This document shows positions 31,809-43,835 of a stretch of DNA of 64,000 nucleotides, one piece after another. Location of the stretch: positions 62,001-126,000 of the forward strand of contig JAGFBZ010002329.1 in assembly GCA_018398805.1 (NCBI GenBank). Direction: 5' to 3'. The notes beneath the pieces were generated by a model that did not search any database, had not been told where the DNA came from, and saw only the letters and a list, made by a program, of their open reading frames with translations. The stretch's first letter is position 1. Each line of letters opens with the position of its first letter. This DNA is from Hirundichthys speculiger. Taxonomy: Eukaryota; Chordata; Actinopteri; Beloniformes; Exocoetidae. Made by a program: the position numbers and the translations under genes.

Positions 31809-32378
31809 CAGTGATCCCTCATTTTTCGCGGTTAATGGGGACCGGCGAACAAGTTTCATTTGCCTGAAATGTTCTTTTTATTCAATGTAGTAAACAGTGA
31901 AATGAAACCATTTTTGGAAACCAAATTTGTCTAACAAATTTATTAATTAAATGTTATTACTGCAGGACCAGTTGACTAGAGTCCTTTCTTGTGATGGGGT
32001 AATGGCCCGTATGTTTTGCAATAAAATATGTTCATTCAAAGTGGTCTTTTTAAATTTTTTTTTTTACTTCATTCACTGGATTTCTATGTTTAAATGTCAT
32101 AAAAATGTTTTCATGTGTTATTACACATTAATCACTAAGTAGTACCATGAATTTACATCTCAACCATTTGGTAGAGATCCATATTTTCAAAATTAGAGGG
32201 TCTGTGACTAAAAAAAATATTGATTCTTGTAATTAGATCCCAATTGCATAGGAAAACACTAAAAAAATAATTTTTGCATAGTTTTTTTTCTTGTTTTTTT
32301 AAATATTTTATATTTCTGAAAAATCCACGAATAACTAAAACCGCGGAACTTAAAGTGCGAATTGGCGAGGGATCATTG
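31809..32378. mobile_element. Tigger-like MITE, complete
   Basis: TA flanks both ends (31807-31808 and 32379-32380). Left terminus CAGTGATCCCTCATTTTTCG; right terminus the complement of CAATGATCCCTCGCCAATTC. The interior is AT-rich and non-coding. The right end matches the split copy at 4400-4686 and the copy at 26400-26476. Confidence 0.8.
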
Positions 32379-32380
32379 TA

Positions 32381-33500
32381 TGTACGCCTTACTGTGTAAG
32401 ACCAATCATGAACTGCTACGTAAATTGAATTATGTATACCAACCAATCAGGGCTTGAGGCTTCGGAACGGTGCCAAACAAGGACTTTGGGGGAGCAAGTG
32501 AGGCGCAGCTGGCCGAATTGGCATAAAACCGGAGGGTTTGGGGAAAGTAGTGTCTTTGAAGGAGTAGGACCAGCGGGGATTTAACTTGAGGATTTATGCT
32601 TCAAGAACAGAGAAAGAAGACTGCCAGAACGGATTAACCAACAATTTCCCAAATCTTGAAGGATATATTTGTTGCCTTTTTGGATTTACCCTAGCTCGCT
32701 GCTAGCCGGGAGGAGGGGCCTGAAATTGGAGGATACCAAGGGCTCTTGGCCTGCACTTCCATCCCCCACCTCAGCGGTCTCGAAAGAGCAAACTGGCCAT
32801 TTGCTCACCCCCAACCGTCCTTGGATCAGCGCAGATGAATCGATTCTAACAAAATACAAAATTAACACAAGATGTCGTGGTGGACATTGATTCTGTCCTC
32901 CCAATTGTAAAGTTTTGAGTGTGCCTCTGCATTAACAACACAGGTTCTTAAAAGTTACCCTAGCCCAACATTGTTACAGACCCTTGGGGCTTATTGTCCA
33001 AGCCACCAAACTTAACCTAGTCGATGTCAAGAGCCCGGATCTTAAGAGGAGAGCTGCAGTTAACAAATGTGACCAATAGCTGGAGTTTAAGCCACTAGGC
33101 TATTCCTCTTAGGTCAGTTATTGGAGTAAGCAGGGTAGACATTTGGACGGAAATATGCAGTGAGAGCTAGGCGAATCTCCTCGTCACTAGCTTAAATACG
33201 TTGAGGAAATCTGGTGAGGTGAATCCTTCTAGACCACAACTTCGGACCCTTTAAACTGAGAGCTGGTCCCGGTGACAGACTCTGCCAGACAGAGGCTGAG
33301 GTAAAAGGAAATGCATTTGGCTTGAAAAAAAACTGAAAAATGTAGTTTGTTTGTTTGGGTTTTTTTGGTTTTGGGATCCCTGGGGATCTAACAAGCATCG
33401 CGGTAATACGCCGCGGTTGATTAAAGGGAGAAAATGACGTAAAACGAATGATCCACATCGCTTGTTTTTGCTTGATGCTTTCTTTGCGGGAAGTGGTCAG
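32381..33500. other. No gene recognised
   Basis: About 1.1 kb with no recognised domain or terminal repeat. The part 33410-33505 is weakly repeated at 47815-47920 (cgcggttg, ggaagtggtc-gtctc). A decayed retrotransposon cannot be excluded. Confidence 0.35.
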
Positions 33501-33504
33501 GTCT

Positions 33505-33570
33505 CCAAGAAACATCTCACGCTCACTGTGAAGCACGGCGGTGGAAGGATGATGATCTGGGCCGGTTGGC
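33505..33570 (+). pseudogene. Tc1 transposase fragment (KHGGG motif)
   Basis: A short plus-strand stretch reads LTVKHGGGRMMIWA. This is the conserved V-K-H-G-G-G-x-x-M-x-W block preceding the second catalytic Asp in Tc1 transposases. Nothing else of the gene is seen on either side. Confidence 0.5.
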
Positions 33571-33574
33571 AAGT

Positions 33575-34820
33575 CTGCCGTTACTCTGACATTTCAGTTC
33601 ACACGTCACGTAGCATCATCTTTGCATCATTAAAAGAGTAGAAACCTTACCTCTCATCACACTTCTAGTCATATATCATTTATATTTCTCTGCTCGGTGC
33701 ACTTTTTTAAAATGCTGTAAAAAATAAAAAAAAAATAAAAGAATCCAATTAGTTTCCACCAGCACGGCAGAGACAAATAATGAATTATAAAAAAATTCCT
33801 GAAGGCGCATCCATGAAAGAAACACAGCAAACCCTTCAGCAACCGCTCAGCAGCGGAGCAGATGTTGCTTTCTGTCGAGATAATGTTGGCAACATTTCCC
33901 CCTTTCTGCCACACAGACAAAGCGTTATTTTTTCAGGCTGCACAGGCGAGACTGGCGTCGTAGATATGATGCAGGTGTCACGCCAGGGGAAGGAAGACAG
34001 GCTGAGCAAACACGATGAATGTACATATTTAAATAAAAAAACAAAACAAATCACGGTGATGCATTACTCATCATGGCGTCTATAAATATTTCGGTGTATT
34101 GATTGCTCCGTATAAATATTCCTCACTTGTCACAGACTGAGAACGTTACGTTATCCTGGTCTCGAGCTGGTTTTTATTTTCTGTAATAATGTTTTTTAAA
34201 GACATTCAGTGTGAGTTTTCACCGTTGACTCTTTATAATCAGAAATGTTCTGAGGGTCGCGGCGTTAACCTTGGATCAAATTACTGCGCCTTGATTCGTA
34301 GACGAGGCATCAACTGAGAGCTCAGAAGAATTCATTACTGCTGCAGTCACCTTGCTCGGGTCTGAGAGCTTTCGTTTTCAGCCGTAAGAGCTGCTGCAAT
34401 CAATATTTTCACATAAACAGTGGATCAAATCACTCGTTTTTTTTTCTTTTCTTTTTAAAATTAAGAATTGAATCCTGAAAAAAAAGAAAAAACCTCCACA
34501 TCCAGCTCTGCTGTGTCTCTTTGGTTCGGGCATTGATCTTGTTTTTTTATTTTTTAATGCTTATTGTTTTCGCTGCATGGCTCACACTCAACAAAACAGA
34601 GAATATTGGATAACCGGCGGTTCAATACCTGCCAGCTGCTGTCAAAGTTTGGGGGAAAACTCTCCAAGAGAAATCAATTCATGCATCATTATAACATGTA
34701 TAAATAGACGAACCCGTCTCACAGCAACGGTGAAACCAGATTTTTTTTGTGTGTGTGTTTGCGCTAGACTGTAAACAAGGAAGCGTAAGATATCATTTTC
34801 ACTGAGCATCTGATATAAAA
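33575..34820. other. No gene recognised
   Basis: AT-rich unique-looking DNA with several A/T runs. A 101-codon open stretch at 33780-34085 overlaps two minus-strand ones and has no recognised domain. Confidence 0.4.
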
Positions 34821-34822
34821 AT

Positions 34823-35528
34823 TAAGGATGTCAGTCAATTCAATTTTTAATCGCGATTAATTGAAAGATTTTAATAGTTAACTCACGATTAATCACACAT
34901 TAATCGCATTTTTTTAAATGTTCTGTTTATCCATCCATCCATCATCTATACCCATTTTGTCCTATACAGGGTCACGGGGATCTACTTTTTTTTTTTTTTT
35001 TTTAAGCCTTTAGTTTGAAAACCGGAAGTCCACCAATGCTGCCGTACTTTTTGGGGGCTTAATTCATCAGTTTCTTAGTGTATTTTTTCGGAGTTCGTGC
35101 TTGAGTAATTTGCTGATTTGCAGGTACTCAGAAGGACATTCAGCGTTGTTCCCGAGAGTTTTAGCCACACTCACTGAGCTTGGAGGGTTGATGACACTTG
35201 TGAAATGTCTGGCATACTGATATCTACAAAATGGTACCAACCTGGATGAAATCGGTGCCGTTTTCATGACGCTATTAAAGTTTAAACAGAAAAAAAAAGC
35301 GAATGTCAGATGTGAAACTAACTTTAACAGACCCATCTGGTAGCACCTTAAAGCTAAACTTGCCGTTCATAAGACCCTTTTCTGTTGCCATGTCACTGTA
35401 AATACACTTATCAGCTGAGGGTCATATTTACAGAAACGTGTGTGCGTTAATCTTCCATTAAAAAAAATAGTGGCGTTAAACAGAATTTGCGTTAATGCGT
35501 TATTAATGCGTTTACTTTGACAGCCCTA
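34823..35528. mobile_element. MITE with taatcgcgattaa motifs
   Basis: Left end taaggatgtcagtcaattc, then atcgcgattaatt; right end cgttattaatgcgtttactt then tgacagcccta. Typical of fish hAT-type MITEs whose complement begins tagggctgtcaaag. A SINE family B 3' end is inserted near 34925. A minus-strand 89-codon stretch at 35067-35336 has no recognised domain. Confidence 0.55.
34925..34985 (-). mobile_element. SINE family B, 3' end
   Basis: ccatccatccatcatctata followed by tatacagggtcacggggatc is the reversed 3' end of the SINE seen at 9414-9500. Confidence 0.5.
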
Positions 35529-35792
35529 ATAAAAATCCCTGCCAAGTTAATATGCGGAACTAAACAATCTGCTGTGGCGACTCCTGAAAGAAAGGGAAAA
35601 CATTTAGGTGGAAGACGAGTACAACTCAATCACCTTTGGCGATGGAGACTTGGAGCGCTTCCTTAATGATAAAGCACTTGGGTTTCTATGGATGCAGACG
35701 GGCGAAAGCGAGCTGAAGAATCTGCTTTAGATGCGCTCCTAAACCAAGAAGTCACGCCTGACCTGCTTGTCTGATGCAAACCTGGAAATGAA

Positions 35793-35845
35793 GGAAACTG
35801 CAGTTCCTCGACTGACCACTGGGGAATCGCTCCAAAGTAGAATCT
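35793..35845 (+). repeat. Family X end fragment
   Basis: aactgcagttcctcgactga followed by ccactggggaatcgctccaa matches 51050-51105. Confidence 0.5.
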
Positions 35846-35846
35846 T

Positions 35847-36323
35847 CACGGGTCCACTTTCATGGACCTGAACCGACCCGAGTGTTTAGTTTACAACCAC
35901 GAACAGAACTGAGACAGTACAGCCCATAGTTGCTCATGTTAAAAGTTGTCTAGCGTTGAATAAAACTTGATTTTCTTTCCTAAAGTTGTCTTCTTCTACC
36001 GGTTCAGTTGCTACATAGGCTACGTGATGTAAACAACAATAAATCCACGTCGTTTTTTTCTTTGTGGATACATATGCTATTGGTAGCAACTGCTAACGCT
36101 AATAGCCTACACCGGTCAGGACGTGTCGTGAACATATTCTCTCATCCAGCGTTGTCATGTTGGCGATCCGTTGTGTTTTACAGCTGCCGGGCAAACCGCT
36201 AATAACATGCTACGGACCTGAGGCTAACTGTACCGATTCCGACCCAAACTCGGAGTCGCGTCTTGTGAATGGACCCGAGATCCGATTCAGGTCGGGTTGG
36301 AACCTCGGGTCTAAGTGGACCTC
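35847..36323. repeat. Possible hAT-like repeat with GGGTCCACTT ends
   Basis: Left cacgggtccactttcatgga with gaaccgacccgag; right cgggttggaacctcgggtct then aagtggacc. The ends are approximate inverted repeats. No target duplication identified; two short overlapping frames at the right are chance. Confidence 0.35.
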
Positions 36324-36414
36324 CACTGACCTCCATGTCAAAATGTCCAACTCTGGAGGAGAAATATGCATATTTACATTTATTTTGGCCTCCATAGCTT
36401 GATATGACATCCTT

Positions 36415-36595
36415 GACCGGGGGGCGGTCCCAGTCCTGGGGGGCCGCTTAAATGTTTTTCTGCCACAACACACCTGATTCAAATGAGTGGATCACCGTCA
36501 GCTCATCATCCAGGTCTGCGCAAGATCGTTAATGACTCGTTCATTTGAATCAGGTGTGCTGAAGCAGAGAAACAGGGGGCGAACTTTTATGCAGC
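36415..36595. mobile_element. Fold-back MITE (family P), copy 2
   Basis: Contains tttttctgccacaacacacc, tgattcaaatgagtgga and its inverted partner catttgaatcaggtgtgctg. Confidence 0.6.
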
Positions 36596-36930
36596 TCATG
36601 CCAGGGGCGTGGTCTTTTGATGGACAGCTCACTGCTAATGGCTAGCTGTCTTTACTTTGTCTTGACTTGACGTCTGAACGGCAGGCGAAGACCTAACAGA
36701 GCGTAGACATTTTTTATTTTCAGCTTTACTGTACCAGTTTTTGGGTTGTCCTGCAAGGGTGAAGCTTAGCAAAGCAGCCTGAAGCAGCTATTAACCCCCC
36801 CGGTTGAAGGCTGCTAGCCAAATCTGACCACAGAACGCCAGCAGAACTGCCTCAGGACCGCCGTCTACTACTTGCAGCAGGACCCTTCAAAATGCAAGCC
36901 AGCAACGTCCAAAATGAGACTCTTCTGTAC
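36596..36930. repeat. Dispersed repeat related to the window start
   Basis: gaagacctaacagagcgta and cccggttgaaggctgctagc match 110-125 and 380-405; partial. Confidence 0.45.
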
Positions 36931-38715
36931 TTTTTTGATGGACTAGAAAGGAGAGGTTGTTTTCGTGAGAAAATCTGGGACTTGAACCAATCCGTGTCAT
37001 AATTCAAGCCCGACAAAGAAATACACATTTGACGGAAGCACGGAAAAACACAAAACAGCAGCCCTGCTGTCAGTCAAGCATCTGATGACGTAAAAGCGTA
37101 ATTGTGTCTTTTGAGAAACAGGGCTCGGCAGTGTTCGGGTCGGGGTGACACGTGTTCATGAACAACTGTAGCGTGTCGGCGAAGAGCCGTGCGAGCGAGC
37201 GGCCCATCGAGACTAATGAGTGATGACGAACAGAGGAACCTGAAGCTCTGTGACAGCTGCAAAAGCAGAAAATCAGCGCCGTGGTTCAGCTGAGAAAGCG
37301 GCCGGCCGTGGCGGGTACCGCCATCTCCTCAACTCTGGCGAGAATAAAAATATGTGAACCTTTAGAAATAAGATGGATTTTACAACTATAACATACCTTG
37401 CATTAATATAGTTTAAACCTCTTTGTTGTTTTGGGGGCGGGATTAACCTGCAAGGGAGCTGCAAAGGCTGTCGCTATCTATTCAGATCCCTCAAGCTACG
37501 GAAACCAGAGCATCATCGCATCATCGCATCGGCAACAATGACCTGCGAGTTGATGTTTGTTCGGCCGGACTTTTCTACAAGTGCAGGATCTGAACGTTGG
37601 GGTTCAGATAGCCTGTTTATGTCCACCGTCAGACACTTTATGGCGGGAAATGCCAGAGGGATGAGAGGGGTCACGGATGAGTTCAGCCATCACAAACCCA
37701 TCACTGCTGTGGGATGTGTTTGTTCGCCCCGTTCTGAGTCATCATTTCACGTGGGGGGAGGAGGTTTCCGTGCGGAGCGGGAGATTGTATTCTGGGCGAA
37801 ATGAATTTAAGATGCCGCATGTGGTGACATAAAAAAAAAAAAAAGAAATGAAAAATCTCATTAAGTGCAGCTTTGGCTTCTGTTCTTGCTGCTCTCTGCT
37901 TCTTCTTCTTTTCTTTTTCTCTCCAACCTCTGCCTCCATCACCTCCGCCGCCTGTCACTTGTTACCATGGGAAGAACAACGCTGACATCATGCTCATTAT
38001 GCAATTCTGTCAACCCCCGGAGCGAGGAGAGATGCTAACTTTAGCAACTGCTTAGAAAAAAACAGAGGATTGCTCAAGCCTGCACATCTGTCCAAAGTGG
38101 AAGCAAATATTCATGATTATTCCTGCAGCAGCTTCTCAAGAGTTTTGTGAGACAGTTTGTACAAAAATAAATAATTAAATAAATAAAAAAGGGCCAACAA
38201 AAATAAACACTGCAGTAACCCAAAGGCAGCTTGCTGCTCAGGTGGAGGGACGAAGCACCCACTGCTTCCTCTTCCTCACACCCAAACACACACCAACAAA
38301 CAAGCGGCGCGGAGGTTAGCCGCCGTGCACGGGAACATATGTCTCTCCACGCCGGAGCTCTGTTCCCTCCCGCCTCTCAGATCCTCCGTCGCCATGTGAC
38401 CTCGATCCTCAAATGCAGGTTCTCGAACACTTCTGAGAATGATGAGGAAGCCGGCGGTAACTTGTCTCCGCCTGCCATGCAGCCCCCGGAGGGCTGATGC
38501 AGAGGACGGTCCGTCTCCCCCACTGTGTCTGCTCCAGACAGATAGAACAGAGGACGGAGGAAGAGGACCGGGCCTGAATCCAAATAGTTCCTCCTCTGCC
38601 AGCTTCTTCCTGCGCAGGGATGCAAGCTGTCGCTAATACAGACGATATAACTTCACTGTCTGAACTGTGAGAGTCGGGGGCCAAACCAGCAACCTTCAGG
38701 ACGAAACATGACGCC
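36931..38715. other. No gene recognised
   Basis: Nearly 1.8 kb of unique-looking DNA, moderately CpG-rich at 38290-38400. Overlapping frames of 60-91 codons on both strands; no recognised domain, splice-framed exon or repeat. Confidence 0.35.
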
Positions 38716-39157
38716 TAGAGTTGAGCGATTTTATCGATTCTGCGATATATATCGATATTTTATTTTCCCAGAGAGTATGGATTTTTCAGCCGCGGGTATC
38801 GATATTCTAATCTTCTTTCAAAACCCCCGTGTCCCACCTTTAAAAGCTTGCAAGCAACAATTTGCACTGTTTAAAATAAATGAAACTATTTTTCTCAACA
38901 AATCTTTTATTCATTTTGTCCAGCATTTGCAAGCTGCCTGTCAGCCATATAATGTGTAATTGATGCTTTCAGTTCAATTAATTCAAACAAAGTCATTGGA
39001 ACACTGACAAGATGTCACCAAAATCACTTTGTCCCTTTAAAATCTTTCGGAAAATGATGTAAATGTATTGTAAGATGAATATCGATATATATCGTATCGT
39101 GAGCCGAATATCGTGTATCGTATCGTATCGCGGGATTAGTGTATCGCTACAGCCCTA
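38716..39157 (-). mobile_element. AT-rich MITE with GATAC repeats, uninterrupted copy
   Basis: 442 bp from tagagttgagcgattttatc to gtatcgctacagcccta. This is the reverse-oriented equivalent of 29178-30115 without the inner hAT. Tandem cgtat units sit at the right end. Confidence 0.75.
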
Positions 39158-39346
39158 GCTTTATTTTTATTTTTCATTTTTTTGGGGGGTGGGGGTTTCA
39201 TTAAGCTCTTTGCTGGGTTTGATTCCTGTTGTTAACTTTACCTCCCATTTTACTTTTGAAGGTGTTTTTCATTGTGTCATTTGTTCCAGTTCGATTTTTC
39301 TTGGTCCCGCCTCCCCTGATTGTTCACACCTGCTTCTAGTCAGCCC

Positions 39347-39347
<1 letters not shown>

Positions 39348-39382
<35 letters not shown>
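39348..39382 (+). repeat. (GT)n microsatellite
   Basis: About 17 GT units directly left of the Tc1 insertion. Confidence 0.95.
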
Positions 39383-39388
<6 letters not shown>

Positions 39389-40173
39389 CACTGCCTGGCC
39401 AAAAAAAAAAAAAAGAAAGTCACCACCTGGATGTAACTAAGCAAACAGGTCTGAGCCTCCTATTGGATCATTACTGCATGGGCGATTATCTTCCAGCTGG
39501 CAACAAGTTATTTAACCACAACTGGTGCAATGAGTTGCTTCTCATTTCCTGAACAACCATGTCAAAGACACATCCCGTGGTCGTGGAAAAGATGTTGGTC
39601 TGTTTGAGAAGGGTCAAATCATTGGCATCAAGGAGAGAAAACATCTAAGGAGATTGTAGAAACTAGCAAAACTGGGTTGAGAACTGTCCAACGCATTATT
39701 AAAAACTGGAGGATAGTGGTGACCCATCATCTTCCAGGAGGACAAAAATCCTCAATGATCGTGATCGGCGATCACTTAAACAGCAGAACTCAGGGCTGTT
39801 TAATAGTGAAAGTTAGAGCATTTCCACACACACAATGCTAAGGGAACTCCAGGGATTGGGACTGAACAGCTGTGTAGCCTTAAGAAAACCACTAATTAAT
39901 GAGGCTAACCAGAAAAAAGGCTTCAATTTGCTAGGGAGCATAAAAATTGGACTCTGGATCTTCATCAATCCATCATCAATGAAGATCTTGGAGAAAAATT
40001 AATGCAACACTGGATGGAAATAAATCTGGTGACATCGTAGAAGCTTATCGAAACACGCCACGGTGAATGCGTGACGTAATCAAAGCTTAAGGCGGTCCAA
40101 CGAAATATTAGAGTGTATGACCTTTTTTTTCTTTTTTTGGTGGCGACTTATTTTTTTGGGGGGCCAGACAGTG
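39389..40173 (+). mobile_element. Tc1 element with internal deletion
   Basis: TA flanks at 39387-39388 and 40174-40175. Left terminus CACTGCCTGGCC; right terminus the complement of CACTGTCTGGCC. The 5' coding region (starting accATGtcaaagacacatcc) is followed near 39957 by the C-terminal end (gaagatcttggagaaaaatt, atggaaataaatctggtgac). The catalytic centre, about 500 bp by comparison with the remembered full-length family, is missing. Frameshifts also break the remaining coding part. Non-autonomous. Confidence 0.8.
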
Positions 40174-40363
40174 TATATGTCGTCTGAGATGTCCCGGTTT
40201 CCCTGTCAGTCGTCTGTTTCTCCTCCCCGTTGTGACTCGTCTTTGGACCGTGGAGGCCGTCTGTATCGTTTCTGTTCGTGTTCTGATTTAACCTGGCCTT
40301 GCGGCACTTCTGGCTTGTTTTATTTGCCCGACTGCTCCTGTCTCGCCACCTCCCCGCCTGACA

Positions 40364-41495
40364 ACAGGAGCGTCCTGGAGTCGCTACTCAAAACAGCCAA
40401 GATGACTGCAGGGTTGCTCACAACACCTCGAGTCAACAGGTTTGTTTGCTACAAAGCCGAGAGCAGTCGTTCACTGGCAGTAGACCCCATTTCAGACTGT
40501 CTGGAAGAGATCGATCAATAAAGTTTTGAAAAGATATACACTTTATCTATCAAGACAAGGAACCACACACACAATTTAGAGTTGCCAATTAATTCAACCT
40601 GACACACATGTTTGATAACCGTTGGAAAATGGTTATTACGTGACCCGACAGACGGGCAGACTGAGATCCACCTTTCAAAGGAAGTCTCGGCCCGCTTGTT
40701 TGATCTGCACCAAAGCTCTGCTCTGCAGCTTTCACACATGTTTAAGTGAATTTCAGTCAATTGGGCAACAGCGCCAGTTCTTCATTGATCAAAACAAACA
40801 TGCCAAGTGGGTGTGCATGGGGAGGAATAATCCTTTGTAGAGCCTCTTTTGTTTACAGCAGTCCCAGCAGCAGAGTACTTCAGGTATATCTTCAGAAACC
40901 TCTGGGCTTCGATGGGGCCATTACAAGAAGATTAAATGTTTTCCCTTAAACCACTGAGTGTTGCTTCCCCAATAAGCTCAGGGTTGTTATCACGGTCGGT
41001 CGGTCAACCTACCAAGAACAACAGTAAAAAGCAGGTGTGCTCTTCAATAGTTCATTGTTTTGAACAATGAGTTTCTAGATTTGTTCTGAGCCTCTTGAGT
41101 AAACTTTCTAATAACTGGAACTGGAAAAAATACAATGCAGCATTTTGAAAAAGAGCTATGAATAAGGCTTGTCTGTGATCAGTTCCCCGCTGCTTCTTTT
41201 ACCGACGTGGCTCTCTCAAACACATCGATATTTTGCATTAGACAAACCTTGACTTTGGCAATGATCTAGCTGTTCTGTCTCACAGTAAACAGTGGGCCAC
41301 TTGAGAGAGGAGGTGAATTCATTTATCCTGGCAGCATTAATGCAGCCTGTATCAGCGTGCACCTTAGTGAAAACACAGTGCACCCCCCCATCTGTCTACA
41401 CATCAAGATCCAACTTTATAACAGTATCAGCGCTAATATACGGCTCAGAATATCACAGAGTTGTATCTTCAGTATCTGAATTACCTCTAACCAGA
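40364..41495. other. No gene recognised
   Basis: Contains a SINE B body fragment. The rest has short frames only (67-81 codons) with no recognised domain. Confidence 0.35.
40545..40615 (-). mobile_element. SINE family B, body fragment
   Basis: cacacaatttagagttgcca followed by attcaacctgacacacatgt is the reversed middle part of the common fish SINE whose head is at 56598 and whose 3' end is at 9414. Confidence 0.4.
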
Positions 41496-41600
41496 AGCTG
41501 CAGGTAGTCGATGAGATTAAAAGCCACCAGATGAGATGGCTCGGGCGTGTCCTGAGGAGAACCAGCAGTGCTTCCTGAAGGCGGCTCTAAGGTGGACGCC
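41495..41600 (+). repeat. Possible LINE 3' fragment
   Basis: aagctgcaggtagtcgatgag and gatgagatggctcgggcgtg resemble the region near the 3' end of the fish LINE whose middle part is at 57149-57350. Short and uncertain. Confidence 0.3.
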
Positions 41601-42195
41601 ACCCGATAAATGAAAAGCCTCGGAGGTGAAAAAGAGAACTGTCCTTTCCAAATTATCCGAGCTACACCTCTCACTAGGGGACGGCTCAACACCGAGCAGA
41701 CCAGGGTACAAAGAACATTGAGTTATGGTTAGGGGTGAACGATAATTATCGGCCCAACAATTATCGTCCCAATAACTATTTGGCCGATAATTATCGGGCC
41801 GATAACAGGAAATTATGACGTCATTTCGATAAGTCCGATATCATGACCAATAGCCCCGATAACATATATATATTTTTGTCAACATGACAGTACCTCGCTC
41901 CCACTGAGACCCGAATAATCGGCAGTGAATGTTATGTTCAAGTGACATCGGCATAATCAGAAAAACGACTTCTCAAGAATACCCCCTCATGCCAGAAAAC
42001 AACTTGTTAATTCAGTCATAATTTTGGTAGTTGCTGACTGGAATTGATATTCGCAGTATTTTCCCACATGTTACACATAAAAAATAGAAAAAATAGAAAA
42101 GATCGAAAGAACGACGAGCAAATAAGGGAACGGAGGAATTTACGTTACACCTTGAATGCAGCTTCCAGCACATCGTGTTGGTAAAAACAAACAAC

Positions 42196-42773
42196 ATGGA
42201 GGCGACTGTATGGAACTTTGTTAAAGTTTCAGAAGAAGATAGTTCGCTGGTTATCTGTGTAAAATACCCCAAGCCAGTGATTCCCAAAGTGTGGGCCGCG
42301 GCCCCCTGGTGGGCCGTCGCGGTACTGCTGGTGGGCCGTGAGAGGTCATTAAAATTAAACAAATATGTTTTAAATTCTCGATCTTTCAAAAAAATGTTTT
42401 TAATTACTGCAAAATATTCATGAGATGATTTTAAAAAAAACACTAAGAAGTAATGACACAAACCAAACTGTCATCTTAACTTAATATGACAAGTGTCACC
42501 TTATTTGTTGACGCCTCAGATTAATATCAGAACATAGCTTCTAGTCCTGTATCTTGATCACAGTTGTGGTTAAACGTTTTTGTGGGCCACGGAGATTTTT
42601 CACATTTCAAATTGGGCCTTGGTATTCTGAAGTTTGGGAATGGCTGCTCCAAGCTAATTCCACGAGGAGGGAAAAATAGCACAAGCTTTAATATGTCAAA
42701 CCTGATCAGCCACCTGAAACATAACCATCACTTCCATGGAGTTAGAAATAGTATGAAGACGCCGGGCTGCTAA
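42196..42773 (+). pseudogene. hAT transposase BED zinc-finger remnant, split by a hAT (copy 2)
   Basis: The left part starts MEATVWNFVKVSEEDS and reaches LVIC at about 42258. The frame is then broken by the nested element 42275-42646. The right part resumes CSKLIPRGG...SFNMSNLISHLKHNHH to 42773. Joined by eye, the C-x-x-C and H-L-K-H-x-H zinc ligands of a BED finger are visible on the two sides. The insertion fell at the C-x-x-C knuckle. The nested element adds its own sequence to the upstream frame, giving a false 82-codon stretch. No catalytic domain follows, so no transposase can be made. Confidence 0.7.
42275..42646 (+). mobile_element. hAT MITE (CAGTGATTCCCAAAG type) inside the BED finger
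   Basis: Left terminus CAGTGATTCCCAAAG, right terminus the complement of CAGCCATTCCCAAAC. It is flanked by ccccaagc (42267-42274) and ctccaagc (42647-42654), an 8-bp target duplication with one mismatch. 372 bp, no coding frame. Matches 13064-13320. Confidence 0.85.
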
Positions 42774-43479
42774 AGACGCTAACGTGAGCAAGCCAGCAGT
42801 AAGTCTCCTTCCCCCACTCTCTCATCTAAAGCTTCCATGAGAAAAAAAACTATTATTACTATAATAAAAAAAAACTCCTGAACCTCATTTACTTTAATTA
42901 AAGGCATTCATTTGAATGGAACTATGAGCCAAAATCCTTTAAACGTAATTTTTTGTTACTATGGAGTCACGCAGACAAGTCTAAATTGTCTCAGTACATT
43001 ATGCACTGTGCATTATTTTTATTGTCATTGAGGAATGCATTTTTTCATTTAGTAATTCTGATGTATGTATTTCCATCAGTTCAAGGAGCCTTTATTTTTT
43101 ATATCAGTCAGTAATGAACCTTATTTAAGTTGATGTGAGATATCAAATAGGTTTGTTTGATAGTTTGAGGAGCTTGTCAATAGTTTTTCATTGGAAAAAA
43201 TAAATATCTGTTCATTTAAAGAGTCAAAACTGTTTTTGGTTCTGTTCATAGTATTGATGTAATGATCTTAGGTATATGTGTGTGATATCGGTATCAGCCT
43301 TTAGGAGCTAAAAGTTATCGGTATTGGTTTTAAAAAACAGTTATCATGCATCCCTTGTTATGGTTAGAATAGCATGCAAACTTGAAAAATGAATGTGCCA
43401 AACATGTTGTATATCAAATCTTACCACACCAGTAAAAGGTACCCCCCCCCCCCCATTCATTTTGAATTAGAAACTGCAG

Positions 43480-43835
43480 CTTTGTTTGCCTCTGTATGCA
43501 GATGACACTTTGTTTTATATCTTTAAACATGACAGACTGTCACCTAACCAGCTACTTCAAACCTTCCCCTGAGCTCTATCAAAAGCTAAATGGCAGATCA
43601 TTTCCTGCAGCGGACGCAGCTAAATCCTAACTTCACATTTCTGCTTCTGTCAGCTTTGTCCCTCAGGTGCTACAAAGTCCCGGTTCAAACATCTGAAATC
43701 CAGATGTCGGTACCGATCCAGCACCGTCTCCCCATCTGCGTGAAAAGTATTACATGCATCTCACTTTTGCAGCTGAGGAAAAAAGCTTTTCTGTCTCAGA
43801 CGGAGATGGAAATGATCACTCATTTCCATCCAGCT
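43480..43835 (+). pseudogene. Possible LINE reverse-transcriptase fragment
   Basis: A plus-strand stretch reads LYADDTLFYIF, with YADDT at 43495-43509. That is the catalytic motif of non-LTR reverse transcriptases. The frame stops after about 20 further codons, and I cannot match the downstream part to a clade, so only the core motif supports this. Confidence 0.4.

Larger units (their letters stand above)
39215..40363 (+). repeat. LTR-like repeat family L, split by a Tc1
   Basis: The left piece (cattttacttttgaaggtg, ttgttcacacctgcttct) and right piece (ctcgccacctccccgcctgaca) match 48272-48565 in order. The Tc1 39389-40173 lies between. It ends CCTGACA. Start approximate. Confidence 0.45.
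41730..43356 (+). mobile_element. BED-type hAT element, complete but internally deleted (copy 2)
   Basis: Flanked by GTTATGGT on both sides (41722-41729 and 43357-43364), an exact 8-bp duplication as expected for hAT. Left end taggggtgaacgataattat with gcccaacaat; right end the complement of aagggatgcatgataactg. 1.63 kb, of which 372 bp is a nested hAT. Only the BED-finger start of the transposase remains; the ribonuclease-H-like catalytic domain and dimerisation domain are gone. It shares its left half with 20393-21036 and its right half with 48790-49300. Confidence 0.85.
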
